Positions 18,289 to 27,960 are shown, numbered from the stretch's first letter. The stretch is 64,000 nt of DNA from Rhizobium leguminosarum bv. trifolii WSM2297 (GCF_000271845.1 NZ_JH719395.1:4040361-4104360); one strand, 5' to 3'. Notes: generated by a model not told the origin, from the sequence alone. Translations and numbers: made by a program.

Positions 18289-20286
18289 TTGAAGATCCGC
18301 GGCAAAATTAATCTGCTGGTATGCGTGATGGGCTCCGTCGCGCTTTTGATCGGCGCAACGGCATTGTCGGCCATGCACGAATATAGTCGCAACCTGACGG
18401 CCTATGAGCAGGCTGCCGCCCGCGCCTATGCCGGCGAACGCCTCAACCGTTTCGTTACCGCGGTAGTTATGGAATCGCGCGGCATCTATGCCGCAAAGAC
18501 GATCAAGGATACGCCGAACTTCGCCAAGGGCCTGCTGGCCGGCCTCGATGAAATCGACAAGGTCATCGCCGGCTGGGCGCCGCTCGTCCCCGAGGACGAG
18601 AAGGCCGATTTTGCCAAGCTCGTCGCCCGCGCCGCCGAATTCCGCACCTTCCGCGCCGAGACCGCCCGTCTCGGCACGGAAGCCGGCCCCGAGGCCGCCA
18701 GTGCGCAGGGCAACAATGACGCCAACCGCGCCAACCGCAAGGCGTTCCAGGCTGAGATCGATGCGGTCGTCGCCACCGATAAGGCCGCGCTGGAGACCGT
18801 CAACGCCGAGATCGAGAGTTTCCGTTCCTGGGTGCTGGTGCTCGTGCTCAGCATCACCGGCATCGGCATCGCAGCCGGCATCGGCATGGGCTTCTATATC
18901 GGCACCAGCCATCTGAGCCGCCCGATCAAGCGTGTCACCCAGGCGATCAAGGCGGTCGCCGACGGCAACTTCGAGGCCGAGGTTCCCTTTGCCGGGCGCC
19001 AGGACGAAATCGGCGAGATGGCCGCAGCGGTTGCGGTCTTCAAGGCGAACGGCCTTGCCATCAAGCGCCTGAACGCCCAGGAGGCGGCGATGCGCGCCAA
19101 GAGCGACGACCTGCAGTCAAGCATGTCGGTCGTCGTGGCCGCGGCTGCGGCCGGCGACTTCAGCCACCGCATCAGCAAGGACTATGAGGACGAGAACCTC
19201 AACCAGTTCGCCGGCAACATCAACACGCTGCTGTCGAGCGTCGATACCGGCATTGGCGAAACCCGCCGCGTCATCGCCAGCCTTGCCGAAGGCGATCTGA
19301 CCCAGACGATGCGCGGCAGCTTCCAGGGCGCCTTCGCCGAGCTGCAGCAGAACGTCAACAATACCTTCGTCACCCTGCAGGCGACGATGCGCGAAGTGCG
19401 CGAGACGACGGAAGCGATGAACGGCAACACATCAGAGCTGCGCAATGCCAGCGACGACCTGTCGAAGCGCACCGAACAGCAGGCGGCCGCCCTCGAACAG
19501 ACCTCGGCAGCGCTCGATCAAATCACTGCCGTCGTCCAGAACTCCACCGAGCGGGCGCATGAAGCAACCGTCATGGTCTCCGAAGCCAAGGACAAGTCTG
19601 GCGCCTCCGGCATTGTCGTGCGCAACGCCGTCGAGGCCATGGGCCGCATCGAGCAGGCCTCGCGCGAAATCAGCCAGATCATCAACGTCATCGACGAGAT
19701 CGCCTTCCAGACCAACCTGCTGGCGCTGAATGCCGGCGTCGAGGCGGCACGCGCCGGCGAGGCCGGTAAGGGCTTTGCGGTGGTCGCCCAGGAAGTGCGC
19801 GAACTCGCCCAGCGTTCGGCAAAGGCGGCCAAGGACATCAAGGCGCTGATCACCAAGTCGGGCAATGAGGTGCAGGTCGGCGTCAAGCTCGTCCAGGCGA
19901 CCGGCGAGGCGCTGGCCGAAATCGGCACCCGCGTCATCGCCATCAACGACCATATCCACTCGATCGCGACCGCTGCGACCGAACAGTCGACCGGCCTCAA
20001 GGAAGTCAATACCGCCGTCAACCAGATGGACCAGGTGACCCAGCAGAACGCCGCGATGGTCGAAGAGACCTCCGCCGCGACGCACAGGCTTTCGGCCGAA
20101 GCCGGCGGGCTGGTGCACCTGATTTCCCGCTTCAAGCTGTCGAATGATGCCCCGGCACCGGTGGCGCTTGTCCGCAACGAGCCGCAAAGGCCGGTCGCCT
20201 CGCCCGCCCGCCGCGCGATCGCCAAAGTCGCCCGCGCCTTCGGCGGCAACGCGGCCGCCGCCGAACAGAGCTGGGAAGAGTTCTGA
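18289..20286 (+). CDS. methyl-accepting chemotaxis protein
   Basis: The chemoreceptor has 665 residues from TTG 18289, chosen because AGGAG lies eight bases upstream and because the resulting N-terminus [11 protein letters not shown] is normal; an ATG at 18214 would add 25 unlikely residues. Membrane spans are at about 9-29 and 181-205, with a periplasmic helical sensor between. A HAMP region follows (about 206-258), then a second linker and the signalling domain with the hairpin tip [20 protein letters not shown]. It ends SWEEF, a CheR/CheB-tethering xWxxF pentapeptide. No che genes are nearby. Confidence 0.94.
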   Translation: MKIRGKINLLVCVMGSVALLIGATALSAMHEYSRNLTAYEQAAARAYAGERLNRFVTAVVMESRGIYAAKTIKDTPNFAKGLLAGLDEIDKVIAGWAPLVPEDEKADFAKLVARAAEFRTFRAETARLGTEAGPEAASAQGNNDANRANRKAFQAEIDAVVATDKAALETVNAEIESFRSWVLVLVLSITGIGIAAGIGMGFYIGTSHLSRPIKRVTQAIKAVADGNFEAEVPFAGRQDEIGEMAAAVAVFKANGLAIKRLNAQEAAMRAKSDDLQSSMSVVVAAAAAGDFSHRISKDYEDENLNQFAGNINTLLSSVDTGIGETRRVIASLAEGDLTQTMRGSFQGAFAELQQNVNNTFVTLQATMREVRETTEAMNGNTSELRNASDDLSKRTEQQAAALEQTSAALDQITAVVQNSTERAHEATVMVSEAKDKSGASGIVVRNAVEAMGRIEQASREISQIINVIDEIAFQTNLLALNAGVEAARAGEAGKGFAVVAQEVRELAQRSAKAAKDIKALITKSGNEVQVGVKLVQATGEALAEIGTRVIAINDHIHSIATAATEQSTGLKEVNTAVNQMDQVTQQNAAMVEETSAATHRLSAEAGGLVHLISRFKLSNDAPAPVALVRNEPQRPVASPARRAIAKVARAFGGNAAAAEQSWEEF

Positions 20287-20308
20287 TCACTCCTGATCAC
20301 GCGCCTTT

Positions 20309-20338
20309 TAACGCCGCCTCCGGGCGGCGTTAGTTTTT
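20309..20338 (+). terminator. intrinsic terminator of the chemoreceptor gene
   Basis: A perfect 10-base stem (taacgccgcc/ggcggcgtta) with a four-base loop is followed by gtttttc. Confidence 0.85.
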
Positions 20339-20359
20339 CTGCCGGTTCGCGCCGGGCAA

Positions 20360-20517
20360 AGACCCCGCCCCAAACCCCTCCCCACAAGGGGAGGGGCTTA
20401 ACCTGTCTCACCGGCGCTTCCCACTTCGTCGTTTCATCCGCGGAAAGGCTGATATTTGCTGTGCGGGCGCCGCAGGTTTGTCCCTCCCCTTGTGGGGAGG
20501 GGTTGGGGAGGGGCCTT
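20360..20517. repeat. pair of inverted intergenic repeat units
   Basis: The unit at 20366-20400 (caaacccctccccacaaggg and on) is repeated in inverse orientation at 20481-20517. The two face each other across about 80 bases. Each unit is itself a hairpin of the type cctccccacaaggggagg. They lie in the gap between the chemoreceptor and the kinase. Confidence 0.75.
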
Positions 20518-20648
20518 CCTCCTCACAAGCGGCGTTTCTTTGTGACGACGTGACGCTGCTCGCAAAGATTTGAAAGCGGAGCCTTTTGGTCTAATATAGA
20601 GCTCCAACGGTGAGGGCGGCCACACGCCGCCGATCGGGCGAGACCAGA

Positions 20649-22181
20649 ATGCCGGTACAAGATCAGGGCGACAATCCTTCGGCGGATATTCCCGCGGCCG
20701 GCGAGACCGCAAGGGCGCCGTGCCCGTCTGTTGGCATGTTCGGCGGCATGTTCGGTGGACTCTCGGGCAAGCTGCTCTGGCTTACCGTCATCTTTATCAT
20801 GCTCGCCGAGATCCTGATCTTCTTCCCCTCGGTCGCCAGCATGCGCATCCGCTGGCTGGAGGAAAGGCTGAACACGGCCGCTGCCGCCGCCATCGTCATC
20901 GATGGTCTGCAGCCGGTCGAGCTGCCGCGCGCGCTGCAGAAGGAGACGCTCGAGGCGACCGGTACCAAGGCGATCGTGTTGCGCAAGGACGGCACCTCGC
21001 GGCTCTTGGCGACGACCGATATGCCGACCTCGGTCGACGAAGCCTATGATCTCACCGACGTGCCGCCGGCAACGGCGATACGCGATGCGCTCGACACCTT
21101 GATCTTCGGCGGCAACAGAATGATCCGCGTCTACGGCCCCGTCGGCGACACCAATACCGGTGTCGAGGTGGTGATGAGGGACAGGCAGCTGCGCACCGCG
21201 ATGTTTGCCTATGCCCGCAACGTTCTGCTGTTGTCGGTGCTGATTTCGCTCTTCACCGCAACGCTGATCTTCTTTGCGATCAACCGCATCCTGATCGGCC
21301 CGATCCGCCGGCTGACCGGCAGCATGCAGCAATTCTCTTCCGATCCCGAAAACCCCGCCCACATCTATATCGGCGATGGCGGCCGCGACGAACTGGCGGT
21401 CGCCGGCCGCAACCTGACCTCGATGCAGATGGAGCTGCAGAAGACGCTGAAGCAGCAGAAGAACCTCGCCGCTCTCGGCCTCGCCGTCTCCAAGATCAAT
21501 CACGACATGCGCAATATCCTGGCCTCGGCGCAGCTGATGTCGGACCGGCTGGTCGATGTCGACGATCCGATGGTGAAAAGCTTCGCCCCGAAGCTTTTGC
21601 GCACCATCGACCGCGCCGTCGGTTATACCACCGAGGTCCTGTCCTACGGCAAGGCGAGCGAATCCGCCCCGCGCCGCCGCCATATCCTGCTTTTGGAACT
21701 CACCCAGGACGTCAAGGACATGCTGGCGATCGATCCGCAAAGCGGCATCGAATTCACCGAGCAGATCGGCGCCGATCTCAAGGTCGATGCCGATGGCGAA
21801 CAGCTGTTCCGGGTCATCCACAATCTCTGCCGCAACGCGCTGCAGGCGCTGACCGCGCCGGGCGAGGGTGCCCCGGGCGCCGTCAGGCGCATAACCGTCG
21901 CCGCCCAGCGCGTCGGCAGCGTCGTCAGCATCACCGTGGATGATACCGGCCCCGGCATGCCTTTGAAGGCGCGCCAGAACCTGTTTGCCGCCTTCCGCGG
22001 CTCCGCCCGCTCCGGCGGCACCGGCCTCGGCCTCACCATCGCCCGCGAGCTGGTCCTGGCCCATGGCGGCACCATCGCACTGGTGGAAAAACCGACTGCG
22101 GGAACCCAGTTCCGCATCGAGATCCCCGATCGCCCGGTTTCGCTGGAGGATTACCGCAGCCGGACGCATCTCGAGAAGTGA
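20649..22181 (+). CDS. membrane sensor histidine kinase
   Basis: The 510-residue kinase starts at ATG 20649. Membrane spans are at about 41-60 and 191-212, flanking a 130-residue periplasmic domain. A HAMP-like linker follows. The phosphoacceptor segment SKINHDMRNILASAQLMSD places His285. ATPase motifs include the N box (HNLCRNALQAL), DDTGPGMP and GGTGLGLTIARELVLAHGG. No response regulator is adjacent, so it is an orphan kinase and its partner is unknown. The gap downstream leads into tRNA-Arg. Confidence 0.92.
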   Translation: MPVQDQGDNPSADIPAAGETARAPCPSVGMFGGMFGGLSGKLLWLTVIFIMLAEILIFFPSVASMRIRWLEERLNTAAAAAIVIDGLQPVELPRALQKETLEATGTKAIVLRKDGTSRLLATTDMPTSVDEAYDLTDVPPATAIRDALDTLIFGGNRMIRVYGPVGDTNTGVEVVMRDRQLRTAMFAYARNVLLLSVLISLFTATLIFFAINRILIGPIRRLTGSMQQFSSDPENPAHIYIGDGGRDELAVAGRNLTSMQMELQKTLKQQKNLAALGLAVSKINHDMRNILASAQLMSDRLVDVDDPMVKSFAPKLLRTIDRAVGYTTEVLSYGKASESAPRRRHILLLELTQDVKDMLAIDPQSGIEFTEQIGADLKVDADGEQLFRVIHNLCRNALQALTAPGEGAPGAVRRITVAAQRVGSVVSITVDDTGPGMPLKARQNLFAAFRGSARSGGTGLGLTIARELVLAHGGTIALVEKPTAGTQFRIEIPDRPVSLEDYRSRTHLEK

Positions 22182-22304
22182 CGGGATTTCAAAGGCACGC
22201 GGCCGCAAACTTTGAAACGCGCGATTTTTTCAGAAATGCTCTTGCATTGTCCCGAAGGACGCTTTAGAGGATCGCCCACGCAAGCGGCACCGCCGCAATT
22301 GCAC

Positions 22305-22381
22305 GCACCCGTAGCTCAGCTGGATAGAGCACCAGACTACGAATCTGGGGGTCAGGAGTTCGAATCTCTTCGGGTGCGCCA
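22305..22381 (+). tRNA. tRNA-Arg (ACG)
   Basis: A complete 77-base cloverleaf with encoded CCA. The acceptor pairs gcacccg with cgggtgc, the anticodon stem is ccaga/tctgg with loop ctacgaa (anticodon ACG), and the T loop is ttcgaat. It reads Arg CGN codons after inosine modification. Accessory DNA begins immediately downstream. Confidence 0.97.
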
Positions 22382-22538
22382 TTTTCCTTTTTATCAGCTT
22401 TCATCCGCGCTTGGCTCCTGAAGGGTAACGTCATCTGACGTGTTGCTCCGATACTGTGCGTAACTGAACCAGCATTTTTTCCCATAGTCTGAGCGGCGGA
22501 ACTGGTCCGGTGGCTCTTGTCTGCGGAGGAAGTTTGCC

Positions 22539-23193
22539 GTGACAATTTCAGAATTATTGACCGTCTCGAACCGACATCAATTTCCCTTGCCGGACTTTCA
22601 GAACGGGGATGAAATCAGGTTTCCCGGCGATTTGGTGTCGGCCTTGCTGGATCGGTTCACAAAATCAGGAGACGCCGTCTTCGATCCCTTTGTGGGCTTG
22701 GGAACGACTTTCTTTGTCTGCGAGCAGCGGGGCAGAATCCCTTATGGGACAGAAGCCGACCGGCAGCGATATGAATGGGTCAAGCAACGCATCACGACAA
22801 AGCATCATCTGGTTTGTGGTGATAGCGCAGAGCTGGCAGCCTTCGATTTTCCGGAGATGGATTTTTGCATCACATCGCCGCCATACATGCCCCATTGGCA
22901 TAAATGGAACCCGCTTTATAACGGCGATCCGGAATATGATGGCTATGGCGTTTATCTGAAAAGAATGCAGGAAATATACGGCCAGATCTGCAAACGCATG
23001 AAGGCAAACGCTTACCTTGTCGTTCAGGCCGACAATCTGACCAATGAACAATTCTCCCCCCTTGTCTGGGATCTAGGAAGAGCTTTGTCAGAGGTTATGA
23101 CGCTTGAAGGGGATTATGGTGAATTGGTCTGAAGCAGTGGAAAACGGCAACCGGTTCACACAGTGCCTCGTGTTCAAGAACGCAAGGGGCTGA
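22539..23193 (+). pseudogene. DNA methylase (N4/N6 type) with C-terminal frameshift
   Basis: The GTG start has GGAGGA upstream. The 197-residue frame carries the SAM motif DPFVGLGTTFFVCEQRG (motif I) and the catalytic TSPPYM (motif IV), in the order usual for small orphan methylases. It stops at 23132. The +1 frame immediately continues NWSEAVENGNRFTQCLVFKN to 23193, which is the expected C-terminal strand of the family. A one- or two-base indel near 23125 is therefore likely. No restriction partner is present. Codon use is less GC-rich than that of neighbours, suggesting acquisition. Confidence 0.65.
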
Positions 23194-23247
23194 AAAGTTT
23201 GCCGCGACGGCCGCTCCAGTGACTGCCCAAGGCAGCGAACCGAAAAA

Positions 23248-23640
23248 CTATTGAGCGGTCGGGTAGTCTCTCTCAAAGTCTTCCCTTTCTTCCTTCCCGA
23301 GCGCGGATGAGTAATAGCCACTGCAAATCAGATATGAGCACTCATCCGGGTCGCCCATTTCCCAACCCGGCAGGCAGGTTACCACGCGCTGAAATTTTGC
23401 GTTGCAAAGGCCGTGGTTTGCCAGGAGCCTCGGCTCGTTTCCGAAATACGCGCTTATGGCTTTCTGGCGAGTCCATGCAGGAACGGCTTTCCAATCCGCG
23501 GCGCCACCCTCGTCGCTGACATTGGCGATCGCACAGAGCGACCAATTGGAAATTACAACCGGCTGATCGCAGGGAAAGGCCTGGACAGCGCTTCCCAGCA
23601 GGATCGAAACCAATGCCAACAGCCGCTGGCCATAGACCAT
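23248..23640 (-). CDS. small exported Cys-rich protein, copy A of a paralogous pair
   Basis: The 130-residue product is counted from ATG 23640 (MVYGQRLLALVSILLGSAV), chosen to match the paralogue at 29507-29866. It has a signal peptide ending near AVQAFPC. The body shares DWKAVPAWTRQKAIS, LANHGLCNAKFQRVV and PGW-x4-DECSY with copy B. Six conserved cysteines suggest a disulfide-stabilised periplasmic protein. The C-terminus is longer than that of copy B. Function is unknown. Confidence 0.7.
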   Translation of the reverse strand: MVYGQRLLALVSILLGSAVQAFPCDQPVVISNWSLCAIANVSDEGGAADWKAVPAWTRQKAISAYFGNEPRLLANHGLCNAKFQRVVTCLPGWEMGDPDECSYLICSGYYSSALGKEEREDFERDYPTAQ

Positions 23641-23689
23641 CGCGCCCTTCTTCCTCATGCCGACCTTTCGCATCCTGGCCTCCACCGCG

Positions 23690-23910
23690 TGCAATTACCT
23701 GTCATCATTTGACGGGATCAGGTAATCTCCAAACCGCCATAAGATTTTTTTCCTAGTTCATGAAATGTTCTTACGCTAGATTGCTCGCCGTTGCAACCGT
23801 GGAATGTTGACTGTCGAACAATATTGTGGCGATGGGCGCTGTGGTGGCAACCCGCGGACAAAGACCGCAGCAGTGCCGGAAACCGCCGGCTCGTGCAACT
23901 GGGCGGAGGC
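23690..23910. repeat. diverged copy of the 29880-30250 region, with a broken start of the winged-helix gene
   Basis: Upstream of copy A the DNA aligns with that upstream of copy B, for example gctagattgctcgccgttgc against gctagcttgctcgcaattgc, then a similar ggaatg and tcgaacaa/tcgagcaa. After a deletion it also matches the 5' coding end of the gene at 30177 (caacccgcggacaaagaccg against caacccgcgagacaaaagcc, then agtgccggaaa). The winged-helix gene is thus represented here only by a dead 5' stub. Confidence 0.7.
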
Positions 23911-23942
23911 ATCAAGCCCAACCGAGTCCAAATGCCCTGGCC

Positions 23943-24188
23943 CTACTCCTTGATCGGGATGCCGGCTTCGATTGCAGCTTCGATAAAGGCACGCCGCGCC
24001 TCTTCCCGGGTTCGCTTCCCCGACATGACATCGGCGCAGACCGCACACGCCCGATCCAGGGCCGGACCGTCTTCGGTCGGCCAGTCTTCGATCAACGCCC
24101 ATGTTGCGGCCTGGGTCGTCTGGATGACCACCCACTGATCCGGGCCTTCGAGGGCCAGCGTCACCGGCTTCTTCCAAATGGTCTGCAT
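23943..24188 (-). CDS. DUF982 domain protein
   Basis: The 81-residue protein fits the rhizobial DUF982 family: an N-terminal strand region (WKKPVTLALEG), then WALIEDWPTEDGPALDRACAV and a C-terminal RREARRAFIEAA-like helix (REEARRAFIEAAIEAGI). The family is common on rhizobial plasmids and islands and has no known function. The protein has no signal peptide. Confidence 0.8.
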   Translation of the reverse strand: MQTIWKKPVTLALEGPDQWVVIQTTQAATWALIEDWPTEDGPALDRACAVCADVMSGKRTREEARRAFIEAAIEAGIPIKE

Positions 24189-24270
24189 TGTCTGAGGAAC
24201 CTCCGCTGCGTGCTCTCTGCTGCCTCCTCAGATAAGGCAGTTTATCGCGCGTGGCGAGGCATGGCGCCTC

Positions 24271-24792
24271 TTAAAAATCCTGAGTGAATTCACATGCCAG
24301 CAATGTTTTGCCCGGCAAGGCGTCGCCTTGGCGGGCGACGATGGAAACCTTTCCAGGCCCGGCAAGTCCAGGTTCCGGCTGCTGGGCTGCCGGAAGCTCG
24401 CGCGAATAGCCCTTGGTGGATGTTCCGAGCAGGTCCGAGGTCTCCGGCTTCAACCCGTATTTTGCTGCCAGATCGTCAGCGCGTTGGCCCTCGACCAGAA
24501 TTCCGACCGCGTTGCTGGCAAAGAACACCTCGGTCGATTTGAAGCCGTCGCGGCCTATCTGGTTCGGGATCTTGTAGATCGCCGCACCGAGCGACGAGGT
24601 GTCCGGCTTGGCCAGAGCTTCCGCGGCATCGTAGATCTCCATTGCCGACGTCATCGTATAGGGTGGTTTGCAAAGGGCCGCGTCAAAGAATTTTGCATTG
24701 GCCGAAGCCGCCATAGTGTTTTCGGCCTGGAAAATCTGAATAGCGGCGCAGAGCGCGAGGGCAGCGGAGCGAAGGAATTTGGCTTTGTGCAT
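24271..24792 (-). CDS. exported protein of unknown function
   Basis: The 173-residue protein has an N-terminal signal peptide (about 1-28, ending NTMAAS). The mature part has only two cysteines (CKPPYT and the near-terminal LACEFTQDF), which may pair. I recognise no domain. It is transcribed alone, downstream (on the minus strand) of a 300-base empty stretch. Confidence 0.65.
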   Translation of the reverse strand: MHKAKFLRSAALALCAAIQIFQAENTMAASANAKFFDAALCKPPYTMTSAMEIYDAAEALAKPDTSSLGAAIYKIPNQIGRDGFKSTEVFFASNAVGILVEGQRADDLAAKYGLKPETSDLLGTSTKGYSRELPAAQQPEPGLAGPGKVSIVARQGDALPGKTLLACEFTQDF

Positions 24793-25093
24793 GAAATATT
24801 CCTAAAAATGGCTGTAGCGGGTCGCATCCGTTTGCGAATGCCAGATGCCTACGGGATTCGAAATGGTTTTGCCACTTTAAGTTTATTTTCCGCCTTTTCG
24901 AATGTGCCGCCAGATGTTTAAGTGATGTTCGATGGCAGGCCCGGAGAAACCTTGTCCCGGAAGCTTGATCGCAAGCTAAGCTCGGCTCATGGCGATGTGC
25001 GGCACTTCTCTTTGATGCGGCCCATGCCGTGATGAGCGGCTTTGCTTGTCGAGACGGAGATTGACGCAATGTCCTTACGACGGCAGGAGAGCC
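24793..25093. other. intergenic stretch without recognised content
   Basis: About 300 bases lie between the divergent exported-protein gene and the small membrane protein gene. I see no conserved ORF, tRNA or strong hairpin. The first part (24870-24900) is AT-rich and may hold the minus-strand promoter. Confidence 0.4.
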
Positions 25094-25273
25094 ATGATCG
25101 CAGCCTATATCGACGAAATCATCATGTTTTGCGCCGGCCTGTGGATGACATCCGTGGGCTTTGGTTATCTGCCGATGCCAGGTTACGCGGCCACCCCGCC
25201 GCTGGTTCGTCACTTCAAATGGATGGGTCCGATGCTGCTTGTCATAGCCATCATTCTGGCCGCTGCCTCATAG
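25094..25273 (+). CDS. small membrane protein
   Basis: The 59-residue protein starts at ATG 25094 (MIAAYIDEIIMFCAGLWMTS) with CAGGAGA at optimal distance. Two hydrophobic segments (about 8-24 and 40-57) flank a short loop, GYAATPPLVRHFKWMG. An upstream in-frame ATG at 25046 lacks a ribosome-binding site. Function is unknown; such small double-span proteins are common in rhizobia. Confidence 0.6.
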   Translation: MIAAYIDEIIMFCAGLWMTSVGFGYLPMPGYAATPPLVRHFKWMGPMLLVIAIILAAAS

Positions 25274-25329
25274 GATGACCATATTCGGAAGGGCAGGGGC
25301 CGGAGAGTGCCCCACGCTGGAGTGAACCG

Positions 25330-25626
25330 ATGAACGATATCTTGGCCTGCCCCTCGTGCGGATTGGATAAAACAGAAGCGATCGTCCACCGCGGCTCGTA
25401 CATTCTGCGCTGCGCCGCCTGCGGCGAAGCGATCGTCGCGACATCCTTCATGGCGATCTCCGACTCGGATTATCAGTTTTCAGCCTTTGCCGATCCGGGT
25501 CCCGGGAAACGCCCTGGGCCGGAGGGGCTCATTGCGCGTGGGCCACTGCGGCAGATCTCACCGACAATCAGCGACGCGGCGCGTGAGGGAGCGCTGATCC
25601 TTCTGATCCCTGAAGGCGCGCCATAG
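25330..25626 (+). CDS. zinc-ribbon-like small protein
   Basis: The 98-residue protein begins MNDILACPSCGLDKTEAIVH and carries a second pair in RCAACGE, giving a CxxC-x19-CxxC zinc ribbon in the first 38 residues. The rest is low in predicted structure. No family is recognised. Nucleic-acid or protein binding is possible but not shown. Confidence 0.6.
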   Translation: MNDILACPSCGLDKTEAIVHRGSYILRCAACGEAIVATSFMAISDSDYQFSAFADPGPGKRPGPEGLIARGPLRQISPTISDAAREGALILLIPEGAP

Positions 25627-25664
25627 CTTCTCTTATGTATGTCGTTCTCCTGTGCCGCTCTGCA

Positions 25665-26540
25665 TCAGTCGAGCGCCAGCCGTGCTGCACACCAGTGCCA
25701 TACCGCATCGACGGCCTTTCGCGGCGATGACGAGCGTTTGCGGATCAGGAAATAGTCGGGTTCGATTGTCGTCGTCGCATCCGTCACCTGCACCAGCCGC
25801 CCGGCCTCGAGATCCGCCGCCACGAAAGCCCTGCATGCCAGGGCGACGCCCTGGCCGGCGAGCGCGGCATCAAGCGCCAGCGTCGTGTGGTTGAACACGG
25901 CACCCGGCAGCTTCTCGCGCGACCGTAGGACGAGCGGCCAGGAACTGAGCGTGTCATGCAGAAGCGGCAGCATGCGAAGGGTATCGGCGGTCAGCGGAAG
26001 GTCCAGGCCCCTGACCAGATGTGGACTGGCGACGGCGACGAGTTCGTGGCGAAACAGCAGCCGTGCCTCCAGCGAGGCCGGAAAAGGCCCGCGGGTCAGG
26101 CGCACCGCAATGTCCACCTGATCACGGTCGAAATCGGACAGCGCCTCGGTGGCGACCGTGCGCAGTTCCACGTCGGGAAGCGCCGCCTTGAACTCGGCAA
26201 GGCGCGGGATCAACAGCTTGGCGGCGACGGTTGGGGTGACGCTGATCGTCACGGCGTCCGGCCGTGCGAGAAGCCGGCCCGTCGCCTCACCGAGCGTGTC
26301 GAAGGCGCGGCTCACATCGGCAAGATAGGCAGCACCCTGGGAGGTCAGGGCCAGGCCGCGCGGCAGGCGCTGAAACAGCATCAGGCCGAGTTGATCTTCC
26401 AGCGCCCGAACCTGTTGGGCAACCGCCCCTTGCGTGACGCCCAGCTCCTCGGCGGCGGCGCGGAAATTCAACCTGCGGCCCGAAACCTCGAAGGCGCGCA
26501 GGGCATTCAGCGGCGGCAGCTTGCGGCGAGTTTGCATCAT
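25665..26540 (-). CDS. LysR-family regulator, GcvA-like
   Basis: The 291-residue protein starts at MMQTRRKLPPLNALRAFEVS (ATG 26540); longer starts are not conserved. The HTH is LNFRAAAEELGVTQGAVAQQ, typical of the GcvA/AmpR subgroup, followed by the effector domain. It is divergent from the SDR at 26645 and probably regulates the SDR/flavin-oxidase pair. Confidence 0.9.
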   Translation of the reverse strand: MMQTRRKLPPLNALRAFEVSGRRLNFRAAAEELGVTQGAVAQQVRALEDQLGLMLFQRLPRGLALTSQGAAYLADVSRAFDTLGEATGRLLARPDAVTISVTPTVAAKLLIPRLAEFKAALPDVELRTVATEALSDFDRDQVDIAVRLTRGPFPASLEARLLFRHELVAVASPHLVRGLDLPLTADTLRMLPLLHDTLSSWPLVLRSREKLPGAVFNHTTLALDAALAGQGVALACRAFVAADLEAGRLVQVTDATTTIEPDYFLIRKRSSSPRKAVDAVWHWCAARLALD

Positions 26541-26644
26541 GGCAATTCCAGTAGATTTTCTACAGTCTCGCACGTTTCTTTCTGGCGGGAAACTCGGCGT
26601 CATCTCTGGCATAGTGTGAGGCAAATCAATCGTTGGAGGCTCCG

Positions 26645-27349
26645 ATGTCGAAAGAAAAAGTCGCTCTCATCACCGCAGGCGGTTCCGGCATGGGTGCCGC
26701 CGCGGCACGGAAGCTGGCCGAGGATGGCTATCACATTGCGGTGCTCTCCTCGTCGGGCAAGGGCGAAGCGCTCGCCAGGGAGTTGGGCGGTGTCGGGGTC
26801 ACCGGCTCGAACCTGGTGAACGACGATGTCAAGCGGCTCGTCGATCTGGCGATGGAGAGATGGGGGCGGATCGACGCGCTGGTCAATTCTGCCGGCCATG
26901 GCCCGCGCGCGCCGATCCTCGAAATTTCCGACGAGGACTGGCACAAGGGCATGGAGGTCTATTTCCTCAGCGCCGTGCGGCCGACCCGGCTGGTCGCGCC
27001 GATCATGGAAGCCCAGGGCGGCGGCGCCATCGTCAACATCTCGACGGCATGGGCCTTCGAGCCGTCGCCGATGTTTCCGACCTCGGCGGTCGCCAGGGCG
27101 GGGCTGGCGAGCTTCACCAAGATCTTCGCCGATACTTATGCGCCGAAGAACATCCGTATGAACAACGTCCTACCCGGTTGGATCGACAGCCTGCCGGCCA
27201 CCGACGAGCGGCGCGACAGCGTGCCGATGGGCCGCTATGGCACCGCCGAGGAAATCGCGGCAACGGTTGCCTTCCTGCTCTCCGAAGGTGCTGGCTATAT
27301 CACCGGCCAGAATATCCGCGTCGATGGCGGCATTAGCCGTTCAGTCTGA
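26645..27349 (+). CDS. divergent SDR oxidoreductase without the usual Tyr-x3-Lys
   Basis: The 234-residue SDR starts at MSKEKVALITAGGSGMG. The cofactor loop (TAGGSGMGA), an NSAG motif and the C-terminal YITGQNIRVDGG are present. At the catalytic site the family Ser is in NISTAWA, but the expected YxxxK is replaced by sequence around FPTSAVARAG. It may therefore have altered chemistry or act as a non-catalytic binding protein. It is followed after eight bases by the flavin-oxidase-like gene, so the two form an operon. Confidence 0.85.
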   Translation: MSKEKVALITAGGSGMGAAAARKLAEDGYHIAVLSSSGKGEALARELGGVGVTGSNLVNDDVKRLVDLAMERWGRIDALVNSAGHGPRAPILEISDEDWHKGMEVYFLSAVRPTRLVAPIMEAQGGGAIVNISTAWAFEPSPMFPTSAVARAGLASFTKIFADTYAPKNIRMNNVLPGWIDSLPATDERRDSVPMGRYGTAEEIAATVAFLLSEGAGYITGQNIRVDGGISRSV

Positions 27350-27357
27350 GCCAGGCC

Positions 27358-27960
27358 ATGGAAGCAAATCATGAAGCCGTGCCGCCGAACCTCGCCGAGA
27401 TCGACGCTTCTGCATGGGAGGAACTGGGAACGGCGGCGGCCGGTCCGCAGTCAGGTTTCCGGTTCTTGAACCTCTGCTCCGTCGACGCCGAGGCAAGACC
27501 GCAGGCCCGCATGGTGGTGCTGCGGCGCGCAGACGGCTCATCGCGGCTTCTGGAATTTCACACCGATATGCGCAGCCCGAAATGGCGTGAGTTTTCGGAA
27601 AATCCGCATGCGACGGTGCTCGGCTTCTGCCTGCAGACGCAATTGCAGTTGCGGCTGCAGGGAACGGTCGAACGCCATGCCTCCGGCAGCGACCTCGCCA
27701 AGGCCGCCTGGGACAAGCTCTCGACCTGGACGCGGATGACGTATGCCGGCGGTCCGCCCGGCGACGAGCCTGACGCCATCGATGAGGCGGCTTTGCCGAA
27801 GCCTGTGGATGAGCCTAAGGGAAAGCCGCATTTCGGCCTGTTGATCTTTCGCGCCCGGACGCTGGACTGGTTCCAGTTGCGCCGGCAGGGCAATCGCAGA
27901 GCGCTGCTGACCTACGACGAGACGGGCGCCGTTGCAGCCAGTCGATGGATCAATCCATGA
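27358..27960 (+). CDS. pyridoxamine 5'-phosphate oxidase-family flavoprotein
   Basis: The 200-residue split-barrel protein has the FMN-phosphate strand region RPQARMVVLRRADG and the segment LEFHTDMRSPKWREFSENP, typical of the PNPOx-like family. It ends DWFQLRRQGNRRALLTYDE, near the family end. It lacks the complete C-terminal dimerisation signature of true PdxH, so the substrate is open. It is translated with the SDR upstream. Confidence 0.85.
   Translation: MEANHEAVPPNLAEIDASAWEELGTAAAGPQSGFRFLNLCSVDAEARPQARMVVLRRADGSSRLLEFHTDMRSPKWREFSENPHATVLGFCLQTQLQLRLQGTVERHASGSDLAKAAWDKLSTWTRMTYAGGPPGDEPDAIDEAALPKPVDEPKGKPHFGLLIFRARTLDWFQLRRQGNRRALLTYDETGAVAASRWINP

Noticed and set aside
22305..25640. 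tRNA-Arg as attachment site of an integrated island
   Set aside because: No integrase is adjacent and I found no repeat of the tRNA 3' end downstream, so only a loose association with accessory DNA can be stated.
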